7,290 bases of DNA from SYHX01 sp049317645 (GTDB taxonomy: Bacteria; Bacteroidota; Bacteroidia; UBA7662): positions 1-7,290 of the forward strand of contig JBMOHV010000074.1 in assembly GCA_049317645.1 (NCBI GenBank), written 5' to 3'. How positions within the stretch are numbered: position 1 is the stretch's first letter; every line of letters begins with the position of its first letter. Both the position numbers and the translations under genes were made by a program. Positions 1-6,972 of the stretch are shown piece by piece. The notes under the pieces are model-generated. The model was not told the DNA's origin and ran no database searches. It saw only the letters and a program-made list of their open reading frames with translations.

Positions 1-497
1 GGAGCAATCACCACCTCGACCCGTTCCTGAATCATCGTTGCGAGGGATAAACCCACAAAGTCAGCATGAACGGGGTAATCCTTGTGCGAACGGTCCACCA
101 AAATTGCGCATTGCAATTTGCGGGGCACCGTCTGCATAAACGGCTTGAAGGCGTACAACATGGTCTTGCCGGAATGCGCCACATCGTCCACCACCACCAC
201 CACCTCGTCTTTCCATAACATCGGATCCATCCCGGTCGTGATTTCATCGTGAACGGGATTGTCCTTGTTCATGCGGATATAATCCACCACCACCTCCAAT
301 TCGGGGGCTAATTTGGCCAATTCAGCTTGGAGCCGATGGGCCAATTCCAATCCGCGGTTTTTGACCCCGGCCAAAAGAATCCGGGTTTCATCAAAGTTGA
401 CTTCCCTGATTTGCAAGGCAATGCGGGTTAGTTTTCGGCTAACGGCATCGCTGTCCAAAAGGAGGGTTTTGAAGGATGAAGGCGAGGAATCAGTCAT
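1..497 (-). CDS. PyrR-like type I phosphoribosyltransferase (3' end cut by window edge)
   Basis: Translating the minus strand from the ATG at 495-497 gives 165 residues before the window ends. The diagnostic PRPP-binding loop is at residues 99-112: a run of valines, then DDVAHSGKT, with the acidic pair D104/D105 and the SGKT phosphate-binding turn. An upstream GVKNRG turn (residues 44-49) and a downstream ILVDRSHKDYPVHADFVG stretch (132-149) follow the PyrR pattern. PyrR-family proteins bind PRPP; they act as uracil phosphoribosyltransferases or regulate pyrimidine genes. This one resembles the shorter, divergent phosphoribosyltransferases of Bacteroidota more than classical PyrR, so substrate and regulatory role are open. 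Usual family length is about 165-185, so only a few residues are probably missing. The start is supported by alignment with remembered relatives, which begin about 20 residues before the conserved TRIA helix. It begins 22 bp after the ettA stop on the same strand, consistent with co-transcription. No Shine-Dalgarno sequence is visible. Confidence 0.88.
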   Translation of the reverse strand, partial: MTDSSPSSFKTLLLDSDAVSRKLTRIALQIREVNFDETRILLAGVKNRGLELAHRLQAELAKLAPELEVVVDYIRMNKDNPVHDEITTGMDPMLWKDEVVVVVDDVAHSGKTMLYAFKPFMQTVPRKLQCAILVDRSHKDYPVHADFVGLSLATMIQERVEVVIA

Positions 498-519
498 CGT
501 GGGGGTGGTTAATGAGGTC

Positions 520-2196
520 TCAAGAAGTCCGACCGCTCAGGTCCCGGTATTTGTTACGACGCAAGGCGGATTCTCCTTTGCGGTGGCGAAGATTCTCTTC
601 GTAATCCGCAAAATTGCCCTCGAACCAATAGAAAGTGCCGTCCCCCTCGTAGGCCAGCATGTGCGTGCACACCCGGTCCAAAAACCAGCGATCGTGCGAT
701 ATAATAACCGCACAGCCGGGGAAATTCTCGATGGCTTCTTCGAGGGCCCTCAACGTATTCACGTCAATATCGTTGGTGGGTTCGTCCAGCAAAAGCACAT
801 TGGCCCCCTGCTTGAGGGTCAGCGCCAAATGCGCCCGGTTGCGCTCCCCGCCGGAGAGGTCCTTGAGTTTTTTGTTTTGGTCCGATCCCGTAAAATTGAA
901 TTTGCTCAGGTAAGCCCGCGCGTTCACTTGACGACCATCCACCATAACATATTCCGTACCACCGGAAATCAAGTCAATAACCGTCTTGTCCGGAATCAAA
1001 TCATCGTGCGATTGGTCCACATACGCCAACTGCACCGTTTCGCCAATGCGGATCGTTCCGCTGTCCGGTTTTTCTTGGCCAACAATCATCCGGAACAAGG
1101 TGGTTTTACCCACCCCGTTGGGGCCGATAATGCCCACCACCCCGGCCGGTGGAAGGCTAAACGTCAAATCCTTGACCAAGACCCGATCCCCGAACGATTT
1201 GCAGACGCCTTCGACTTCGATAACGGTGTTACCAAGGCGCGGTCCGGAAGGGATAAAGAGCTCCAAACGAGCTTCTTTCTCCTTGATATCCTCGTCCAAT
1301 AATTTGTGGTAAGCCGTCAAACGGGCTTTGGATTTGGCGTGACGGGCTTTGGGCGCCATGCGCACCCAGTCCAGTTCTCGCTGAAGAGATTTTTGACGCT
1401 TGCTTTCGCTTTTTTCTTCCTGAGCTAGGCGCTTGGATTTTTGTTCCAACCAGCCCGAATAATTCCCCTGGTAAGGAATGCCTTCGCCACGATCCAATTC
1501 CAAAATCCAACCCGCCACATTGTCCAAGAAATAACGATCGTGGGTGACCGCAATGACGGTGCCTTTGTAACGGCGCAAATGTTGTTCCAACCAATCGATG
1601 CTTTCGGCATCCAAGTGGTTGGTGGGTTCGTCTAACAACAGAATTTCGGGCTCTTGTAACAACAAACGACAAAGGGCCACGCGGCGACGCTCCCCCCCCG
1701 AAAGGCGTTCGATGAGGGCGTCTGCCGGAGGGCATTGCAGGGCCTCCATGGCCATGTTAAGGCGGGTGTCAATGTTCCAAGCATCGGTGGCATCCAGGGC
1801 TTCTTGGATTTCGGATTGGCGCTTGAGCAATGCATCAAAATCCGCATCAGGTTCCCCAAAAGCGGCCGATACGGCATCAAATTCAGCTAGCAGGGCCATG
1901 GTTTCGCCCACCCCTTCTTCGACCAATTGTCGTACGGTCTTGGTGGGATCCAAATCCGGTTCCTGGGAAAGGTAACCCACCTTGTAACCCGGGGAGAACA
2001 CCACTTCGCCTTGGTAATTCTTGTCCAGGCCGGCTATGATTTTGAGCAAAGTGGATTTGCCCGCGCCGTTCAAACCGAGGACCCCGATTTTGGCCCCGTA
2101 AAAAAAGGAGAGGTAAATATCCTTGAGGATGGTCTTGCCGGTGGGGATGGTCTTGGTCACCCCGGCCATCGAAAAAATTATTTGCCGATCTGTCAT
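520..2196 (-). CDS. ettA: Energy-dependent translational throttle protein EttA (ABC-F ATPase)
   Basis: This is a 558-residue cytoplasmic protein with two ABC ATPase domains and no membrane segment, matching E. coli EttA (about 555) almost end to end. First domain: Walker A GLNGAGKST (41-49), Q-loop in YLSQEP (75-80), signature LSGGERRR (165-172), Walker B LLLDEP (186-191, catalytic E190), switch H219. The EttA arm insertion lies at about 95-140. The inter-domain linker at about 242-322 is basic and includes a KARHAKSKARL stretch (283-293). Second domain: Walker A GPNGVGKTT (358-366), signature LSGGERNR (447-454), Walker B (468-473, E472), switch H501. All catalytic residues are intact. The family binds the ribosomal E site and gates the first peptide-bond step according to the ATP/ADP ratio. 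The arm insertion and conserved sequences such as WILELDRGEGIP favour EttA over Uup or antibiotic-protection ABC-F proteins. The start is set because the N terminus aligns with EttA. It is the first gene of a probable two-gene unit with the phosphoribosyltransferase. Confidence 0.95.
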   Translation of the reverse strand: MTDRQIIFSMAGVTKTIPTGKTILKDIYLSFFYGAKIGVLGLNGAGKSTLLKIIAGLDKNYQGEVVFSPGYKVGYLSQEPDLDPTKTVRQLVEEGVGETMALLAEFDAVSAAFGEPDADFDALLKRQSEIQEALDATDAWNIDTRLNMAMEALQCPPADALIERLSGGERRRVALCRLLLQEPEILLLDEPTNHLDAESIDWLEQHLRRYKGTVIAVTHDRYFLDNVAGWILELDRGEGIPYQGNYSGWLEQKSKRLAQEEKSESKRQKSLQRELDWVRMAPKARHAKSKARLTAYHKLLDEDIKEKEARLELFIPSGPRLGNTVIEVEGVCKSFGDRVLVKDLTFSLPPAGVVGIIGPNGVGKTTLFRMIVGQEKPDSGTIRIGETVQLAYVDQSHDDLIPDKTVIDLISGGTEYVMVDGRQVNARAYLSKFNFTGSDQNKKLKDLSGGERNRAHLALTLKQGANVLLLDEPTNDIDVNTLRALEEAIENFPGCAVIISHDRWFLDRVCTHMLAYEGDGTFYWFEGNFADYEENLRHRKGESALRRNKYRDLSGRTS

Positions 2197-2200
2197 GCCG

Positions 2201-2208
2201 CAAATATC
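2201..2208 (-). promoter_or_regulatory. Possible -7 box for ettA, very close to the start codon
   Basis: On the minus strand this reads GATATTTG, seven of eight positions of the Bacteroidota -7 box TAnnTTTG. Only four bases separate it from the ettA ATG (2194-2196). If used, transcription would begin at or within a few bases of the ATG, giving a leaderless or nearly leaderless message. No good -33 TTG is present at the expected distance, so this is a weak call. Confidence 0.3.
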
Positions 2209-2233
2209 GGCACGGTTGGGCCTTGGGGAGGAA

Positions 2234-2262
2234 CTTGCCCTTGGTCAAAGCGTTTAATTTTG
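2234..2262 (+). promoter_or_regulatory. Bacteroidota-type promoter of the thioredoxin-like gene
   Basis: TAATTTTG at 2255-2262 matches the Bacteroidota -7 consensus TAnnTTTG at every fixed position. CTTG at 2234-2237 could serve as the -33 element (consensus TTTG) with a 17-bp spacer, at the short end of the known range. Transcription would start around 2267-2269, leaving a leader of about 15 bases before the ATG at 2282. It lies in the 85-bp gap shared with the divergent ettA gene. The call rests on motif and position only. Confidence 0.55.
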
Positions 2263-2281
2263 GGTAAAACCCCTTGCGCCG

Positions 2282-3655
2282 ATGATTCCCGCCCCCGCTC
2301 CACGGACACCCTGTCCTCGCCTGCTGCTTTGCCTTATCCTCCTCCTCGGTGCCTGCCCCAAAACCGGGTTCTCCCAGGCACGTTTTCCGAACCCAAAAGC
2401 CGTGCTCCAGGCCCAACTGCCCCTGCGCTCGGGCCAACAAGCGATTCTTAGCAGCATCCGACTCCATCAATCCGATACCTTGGCCACCGCCACCGCCGAC
2501 AGCCTGGGTCGGGTCCGCTTTGATTGGCCGGCAGGGGGCTATACAGGTTTTTACCGGGTGGCCTGGAACGATGGCCAAAGCCTGGTGTTATGGGACGGGC
2601 AGCCGGTGGACTTTGTGGCTCTGGGACCTGATTCGGTGGATATTCGGAGGGGAGATGCCTGGCAGACCTACCGCGAAACGCGGCAAAGCCTTTTGCGCCT
2701 GCGTTCCCGCCGGCAATTGCTGATCAACCTGCGCCGTGAATTTCCCGATGCCGACGAATTGCATCGCTCGGCCCAAAAACAAATCCTCCTTTTGGAGCAA
2801 GAAGACCAAAACCTGCTAGCACGCATCAACGACCCCCAAGCCGGGACCGGTCTGCGGTTTTTGAGGCCCGAAGCGCCTTTTTTGGGCCAAAACCCCGAGG
2901 AAATGCGCCCGCAGCTTCGCCTCGGCACCTACCTCCAAATGGCGAACCTGGGGGATACCGCCCTGGTGCATCACCCCATCTTGGCCAACATGATTGTCGA
3001 ATACTACCGGCTTTTTGAACCCGATTCGGTGTATTCCGAAGAAATCCAGGCCATGCGCTTTGTTGAATCCATCGTGGGTTATTTCCAAAGCCAACCGGCC
3101 CTGCTCCTTCCCATTGCTGATTTTGTGCGTTTGGGTTTGCAACAAATGCAACAACCCAAAGCCCTTCAGCTCCTTTCCCACCTGCTCTCGGCCCAAAGCA
3201 GCTGCAACGACCCGTCGCTTCTGGCCAAATTGCAGGACAACCTCCGACCCTATGCCCCCGTTAGCCCAGGTTCCGTGCCCCCCCTTTTGGACAGCCTGGT
3301 GGATGGGGCCGGTCGGCCGATTCGGGCCCAACCCACCGAAGGATTGTACCTGTTTTGGGCCGCCGACTGCGAGCATTGCCTGGAGCAGCTCCCCCAATTG
3401 CATCGCTGGTGGTCCGCCAAGCACCCCGACTGGAAGGTGACCACGGTGTCGGTCGGTGGATCGGTGCAAGCCTGGAATCAAACCGTGGCGACCCTGCCGG
3501 GTTGGACCCATTGGCGTGATCCCGCCGGCAGGGAAGGGGTCACCGTCGAGGCCTATGTGCTCTATGCCACGCCCCTCTTTGTCAAAGTAGGCCGCGATGG
3601 ACGCATCGAAGATGTTTTTCGGGCCGAAAGTTCCCTTGAATTAACATATAAGTGA
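2282..3655 (+). CDS. Exported TlpA-like thioredoxin-fold protein
   Basis: A 457-residue protein with an N-terminal export signal: a proline-rich start, then hydrophobic LLLCLILLLGAC (14-25). LGAC at 22-25 could be a lipobox anchoring the mature protein at C25; alternatively signal peptidase I could cut after FSQA (30-33). Residues about 40-125 look like the beta-rich DUF4369-type region of Bacteroidota redoxins, and about 126-330 are predominantly helical and glutamine-rich, resembling the DUF5106-type middle region (both by resemblance only). The C-terminal thioredoxin fold has FWAADCEHC (358-366) with redox cysteines C363/C366, and a TP pair (430-431) at the cis-proline position. The active-site dipeptide EH is within the TlpA/ResA range. 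The likely role is a periplasmic or outer-membrane-attached thiol reductase; the partner is unknown. The last codons are AT-rich and run straight into the AT-rich gap, so the final residues ESSLELTYK may be a shortened or altered C terminus. It is divergent from ettA and transcribed alone as far as can be seen. Confidence 0.85.
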   Translation: MIPAPAPRTPCPRLLLCLILLLGACPKTGFSQARFPNPKAVLQAQLPLRSGQQAILSSIRLHQSDTLATATADSLGRVRFDWPAGGYTGFYRVAWNDGQSLVLWDGQPVDFVALGPDSVDIRRGDAWQTYRETRQSLLRLRSRRQLLINLRREFPDADELHRSAQKQILLLEQEDQNLLARINDPQAGTGLRFLRPEAPFLGQNPEEMRPQLRLGTYLQMANLGDTALVHHPILANMIVEYYRLFEPDSVYSEEIQAMRFVESIVGYFQSQPALLLPIADFVRLGLQQMQQPKALQLLSHLLSAQSSCNDPSLLAKLQDNLRPYAPVSPGSVPPLLDSLVDGAGRPIRAQPTEGLYLFWAADCEHCLEQLPQLHRWWSAKHPDWKVTTVSVGGSVQAWNQTVATLPGWTHWRDPAGREGVTVEAYVLYATPLFVKVGRDGRIEDVFRAESSLELTYK

Positions 3656-3872
3656 TATATAATACACTAATTATAAGGCTATTAAATATATAATCCCTTG
3701 TAATTTCAACAATTATTGGTATATTTCACGGTGGAAGTAACTACTTAATTATCAATATATTATATATTATAGGCTCATTGTTATTTTTTTTTACATATGT
3801 ATAATTTAATAATCCTGAACGACTTAGTATTTTTGCAAATAGAGGCTTTTTTCGACGCCTTGCTTGTTTCGG
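3656..3872. other. AT-rich intergenic region
   Basis: This 217-bp stretch holds no convincing gene. From 3661 to 3840 I count 39 G or C in 180 bases (about 22%), against well over 50% in the flanking genes. It contains several short AT-only inverted repeats: 3659-3663 with 3670-3674, 3701-3705 with 3711-3715, 3735-3739 with 3742-3746, and a near-perfect palindrome centred at 3761. There is also a run of nine T at 3784-3792. None forms a GC-stemmed intrinsic terminator. The region probably holds the 3' untranslated end of the redoxin gene and the promoter of the next gene. Its composition would favour DNA bending, easy melting or binding by a nucleoid protein. Confidence 0.8.
3828..3835 (+). 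promoter_or_regulatory. Candidate -7 box for the unknown gene at 3873
   Basis: TATTTTTG fits TAnnTTTG at every fixed position and would place the transcription start near 3840-3842, about 30 bases before the ATG at 3873. No TTG lies at the -33 distance; the upstream DNA is instead almost pure A/T. In DNA this AT-rich a chance match is more likely than in the rest of the window. Confidence 0.4.
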
Positions 3873-4511
3873 ATGCTAAAAGCTATTTTATCCATTTTGG
3901 GCCTAGGTGGGCGGCATTCAGCCCCCAAAGACTTCCCCCGCTCCAGGGATGTGCATTATGTACCCCGCCTTTTGTTGGCGAATCTTCCTGAATTCAAGCA
4001 TTTTGACGAAGAATGGGACGAGCAATCCCTTTCCTTGACCCCCTGCGGGGATTTGCACGCTGCTTTTGAGACCGAACTCCTCCCCTTTGAATCCTACGAA
4101 TACCATCCGGAGCGCTTTGTGCATAGCATGCCCGGTTTGGTGGAGGGCTTTCGGGTGGCTTTTACCAACCGACGTATCCTGACCCGGCACGCCCGCATGC
4201 ATCAATTGCTGTATTTCAAAGACCAATTGGTCTTGGTGGATGCCAAAATCAACCCCATGGACACCGATGGTACGGTGGCCGAGGCCCCTCATTTGGAGAC
4301 TCCGGTGGGGAATTTGGATTGGCCGCACCCCAAAGCCCCTCAAGTCCGGGCGGTTCAAGGCTTCCGAGATGCCCAAGGTCGCAGGCTATCCCTGCACAAC
4401 GAAGTCAACCTGCATCTGCGCTTGCTAGCCAACCCCGGCTTGTTCAAAGAATTGGTTCAGGCCGCTACCAAAGCCCACCATACCAAGGGACACGGGGCCA
4501 AGCCTTTTTGA
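3873..4511 (+). CDS. Hypothetical protein, 212 residues
   Basis: I do not recognise this protein. The frame is open from a TAG at 3840-3842; the first ATG is at 3873 and a TTG at 3864 would add three residues. The N terminus MLKAILSILGLGG is short, hydrophobic and lightly charged, but is not followed by a clear signal-peptide cleavage site. The rest looks soluble, rich in aromatic residues and histidine, with no cysteine pair or nucleotide-binding loop. A stretch at about 90-125 (beginning PGLVEGFRVAFTNRR and running through LLYFKDQLVLVDAKI) has alternating hydrophobic and polar residues that could be a beta-rich core. The C terminus is basic and histidine-rich (AHHTKGHGAKPF). Codon composition matches its neighbours rather than the AT-rich gap before it, which supports real coding. 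No Shine-Dalgarno sequence is present. Its 3' end overlaps the convergent fusion gene by 47 bp. Nothing in the context assigns a function. Confidence 0.7.
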   Translation: MLKAILSILGLGGRHSAPKDFPRSRDVHYVPRLLLANLPEFKHFDEEWDEQSLSLTPCGDLHAAFETELLPFESYEYHPERFVHSMPGLVEGFRVAFTNRRILTRHARMHQLLYFKDQLVLVDAKINPMDTDGTVAEAPHLETPVGNLDWPHPKAPQVRAVQGFRDAQGRRLSLHNEVNLHLRLLANPGLFKELVQAATKAHHTKGHGAKPF

Positions 4512-6972
4512 GTACCCGGCCGTAAACCTCCACATCGGCCCCAAAGCCCCGGTAAAAGCGCATGAGACCGGGCGACTCAGAACCTTCCATATCCATGCAT
4601 CGATAGAGCGGCCCTCCATCCTTCCCCTTTTGATTCCCCGCCCAAGCCAACAAAGCATCCACCAAATGCAAGGCGGCTCGTTGCTTTCGACCCGCCTCGG
4701 TATCAAAGCCAAACTGATAAACCAGGGTCGAACCCGAATGCCATAACACAGCGCCCGCCCCAAGGACCGGAGCATTTCCGTCCCTGTTTCCTTTTGGGTC
4801 CATCGCGGGATCCGTTTCCCAAACCCATAGGGAGGCCAACCCCGCCGAATCCATGGCTTGAATCAGCCGCATGGCCTCCTCGGTTTGGGATGAACCCCAT
4901 CCCGCTTTGCTTTGTAACATTTTAAAAAATCCCTGCATCCAAGCCGTCTCGCCGCGGGCTTCCTCCCAACGAATTCTGCGCAGGCGACCCGATGAAGGAC
5001 GGAGGTAACGGCGATGGTGCGCGTGATAGGCTTGACGCTGTAATTCAATGCTAGGGGCGATGGTCACCACGGCATTGGCTCGGCGATGAAATTCCCAAGT
5101 TGGACCCGGGATCCCTAGGGCATAAGCGGGTTCGTGGGCAGGGATCTCCCAATGCATATCCACCGAACGATAGCGCAAATCCCATTCCTGCAACAAGGAA
5201 CGGTATTCGTCGGGGCCGGCTGGATCCGGTACATTCGCGCCCGGTGCTGGAAGAAGGGCCATTTTTTGAATCATCAGGGGTTGGGCCAAACGCCGTCGGC
5301 GACGATCCAACCAGCCTTTGAACCCTGAACGAGCCGCTGTTGGCCAAATCCATCGCCCATCCGGCGATGCAAGAACCTTCCAACCCGAACCCAGTCGCTC
5401 ATCCAAATAAGCAAGGCGATGCACCACCGAGGCCCCTACGGGCAAGGCCGCATCCCAAGCCTGCCGCTCTTGGTCCAAGAGCCGACGCAAGGTCCACCGT
5501 TCTGCTGATTTCCCGAAAGGTCTTTGGCGAGGCGACCCTTCAAAAATGGAGGAATCAAGAGTTGGCAATAAAATTCGATAACAATGTTCAAAAACTTTCT
5601 CCCAACCATCCCATCCTTGACCCGCCGATGAATTATGCCATAACAACGAAAAATAACCTCCGTATCGGCGGTACGATTCCAATACGTTGGTCACCTTTTG
5701 TTGGGCAGCCTGCACATCCAGACCGAGGTAATGATTCAGGGTCGCATCCATGATGGCCAAAGGATGCATTTGAAGAGGGAAGACCGATTCGGTGTTCAGG
5801 TCGTACCAGCCAAAGGAATGGGCCGTGCCCGCCCGGAATCCCGGTGCCTCGGCGTAACCCATGCTGTAATCTCTGCGCACACCCCAGGACACCAAACGGG
5901 CCGGCTGTTGTGTTACTTCCAGGGAAAGGTAGTGTTGCCGCGTGTCCAAGGCCTCGTCCCCACCGGCCAAGGCCGACCAGGCTTTGATTTCGCGCTGAGC
6001 CGCCTTGTCGTCGCGGTTGGAGCGCAGGGAAGGATGCCAACCCAGTTGAGCACCGCCCAGCCTCAGGTAACGAGCCAAACGACGAAGGTAGGGACTGCTT
6101 GGATGGTGGGCCGGATCCAGGCGATCGTAGGACCCGGTCAAAAGCATGAACAATGGGGGCAAGAAACGAATCAAAGGGCCATTCTTTCCAATAGCCTCGT
6201 CTTGGGCAAACTCCGCCTGCTGGGCCGAAGCAACGCCTCTTTCGATGGCATGGTGCCAGGATTCCAGGCGGGCATAGGTATCGTAGGGGTCGGGTTTTTG
6301 CCTGCTCAAAACCATCCAGCGATGAAGCAAATCACGCCATCGTCCGCGAATCAATTCCCGTAACACACCGCCTGCTTGCCGAAGCGGAGGTTTGCCCAAA
6401 TAACTGTAACACAAATCAATATCTACACCGGGCTGTATCGTCAGGGTTGGTTGAATGCGTTGGATTTTAGGGAATTGCGATTCAAGCCATGTCCACAATT
6501 GTTCGATATAGATATCGGCGGGCGCCTCTTCCAGAACCCCCACCTGGTAGAGCAAGGACTGAGAAGCTTGGAAACGGCCGTAGGCATCCCTCTCCGGATT
6601 TTGGTACTCTTCGTAACGAGAAAGCATCCAAAAAATCCCCGCCAAGGGGTCGTGACCCAAGGCATGGTTGGTAGGAAACAAACCGCCGCGAACTTCCTTG
6701 GACAGCGCCAAGGGCCGGATTCCTTCCTCGAACAAAAGCTCCGCAGCCACCAAGGCTGCCGTAGGCCCGGCGTCGGCCCCAAGGCCCTGGAGAAACTCGG
6801 GATTACCGTAACACAAAACACCCAAGCCCTCCCTGTCGGCCTCGTTGGGGGCCTGTTCCCTGCATTCATAGGGAATCCCCAAGCGCTGACCCAAGACCCA
6901 GTCCAGGGTATAAAGAAGGCGAGGGGTTCGGCGAGGAACCCAAACGAGCAACCTAGGGACGGGGGATTCCAT
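4465..6972 (-). CDS. Fused polysaccharide deacetylase (DUF7033 type) and FemAB/GNAT-like acyltransferase
   Basis: An 835-residue protein from the ATG at 6970-6972. An ATG at 7006-7008 would add 12 residues, but relatives begin close to the LLVWVPRRTPR segment, so the inner start is preferred. Residues about 80-165 carry the region called DUF7033 in related proteins (LSRYEEY, then GRFQASQSL). Residues about 175-460 form a divergent NodB-like deacetylase: acidic pair D184/D186 in GVDIDLCYSY, metal-type histidine H313 in LGWHPS, R345-QH347, then DYSMGYAEAPGFRAGT (368-383) and WHNSS (445-449). After a linker (about 463-490), residues about 490-835 resemble FemAB/GNAT acyltransferases: ERQAWDAALP (502-511), a substrate-binding Trp-rich core, and C-terminal MEGSESPGLMRFYRGFGA (795-812). 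No in-frame Met lies between 408 and 567, so the second half has no ATG start of its own. The likely role is removal of an acyl group from an amino sugar and re-acylation, on a surface glycan or its precursor. There is no signal peptide, so it probably acts in the cytoplasm. Tryptophan is about 4% of residues. The order of activities and the substrate are inference. Confidence 0.9.
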   Translation of the reverse strand: MESPVPRLLVWVPRRTPRLLYTLDWVLGQRLGIPYECREQAPNEADREGLGVLCYGNPEFLQGLGADAGPTAALVAAELLFEEGIRPLALSKEVRGGLFPTNHALGHDPLAGIFWMLSRYEEYQNPERDAYGRFQASQSLLYQVGVLEEAPADIYIEQLWTWLESQFPKIQRIQPTLTIQPGVDIDLCYSYLGKPPLRQAGGVLRELIRGRWRDLLHRWMVLSRQKPDPYDTYARLESWHHAIERGVASAQQAEFAQDEAIGKNGPLIRFLPPLFMLLTGSYDRLDPAHHPSSPYLRRLARYLRLGGAQLGWHPSLRSNRDDKAAQREIKAWSALAGGDEALDTRQHYLSLEVTQQPARLVSWGVRRDYSMGYAEAPGFRAGTAHSFGWYDLNTESVFPLQMHPLAIMDATLNHYLGLDVQAAQQKVTNVLESYRRYGGYFSLLWHNSSAGQGWDGWEKVFEHCYRILLPTLDSSIFEGSPRQRPFGKSAERWTLRRLLDQERQAWDAALPVGASVVHRLAYLDERLGSGWKVLASPDGRWIWPTAARSGFKGWLDRRRRRLAQPLMIQKMALLPAPGANVPDPAGPDEYRSLLQEWDLRYRSVDMHWEIPAHEPAYALGIPGPTWEFHRRANAVVTIAPSIELQRQAYHAHHRRYLRPSSGRLRRIRWEEARGETAWMQGFFKMLQSKAGWGSSQTEEAMRLIQAMDSAGLASLWVWETDPAMDPKGNRDGNAPVLGAGAVLWHSGSTLVYQFGFDTEAGRKQRAALHLVDALLAWAGNQKGKDGGPLYRCMDMEGSESPGLMRFYRGFGADVEVYGRVLKKAWPRVPWYGGLW

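Noticed and set aside
358..366. Substitutions in the second Walker A of EttA (GPNGVGKTT, residue numbering) as a sign of inactivation
   Set aside because: Val for Ala and Thr for Ser keep the P-loop chemistry, and all other catalytic residues are present.
313..1302. Plus-strand open frame of 329 residues opposite ettA
   Set aside because: It is antisense to a full-length, motif-complete EttA, shows no recognisable domain, and is explained by codon bias in a GC-rich gene.
2816..3511. Minus-strand open frame of 231 residues opposite the redoxin gene
   Set aside because: The plus strand carries a signal peptide and a CxxC thioredoxin site, so this frame is a shadow; its sequence has no family features.
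3754..3792. AT palindrome followed by a T9 run as a terminator of the redoxin gene
   Set aside because: The stem is entirely A-T pairs and about 15 bases separate it from the T run, so it does not fit an intrinsic terminator.
3797..3991. Small plus-strand frame of 64 residues starting in the AT-rich gap
   Set aside because: Its first 25 residues are an AT-driven hydrophobic string, it overlaps the 212-residue gene in another frame, and the putative -7 box lies inside it.
4495..4509. GGC-CAA-GCC followed by TTTTT as a terminator for the unknown gene
   Set aside because: The stem is only three pairs and lies inside both coding regions; it is too weak to call.
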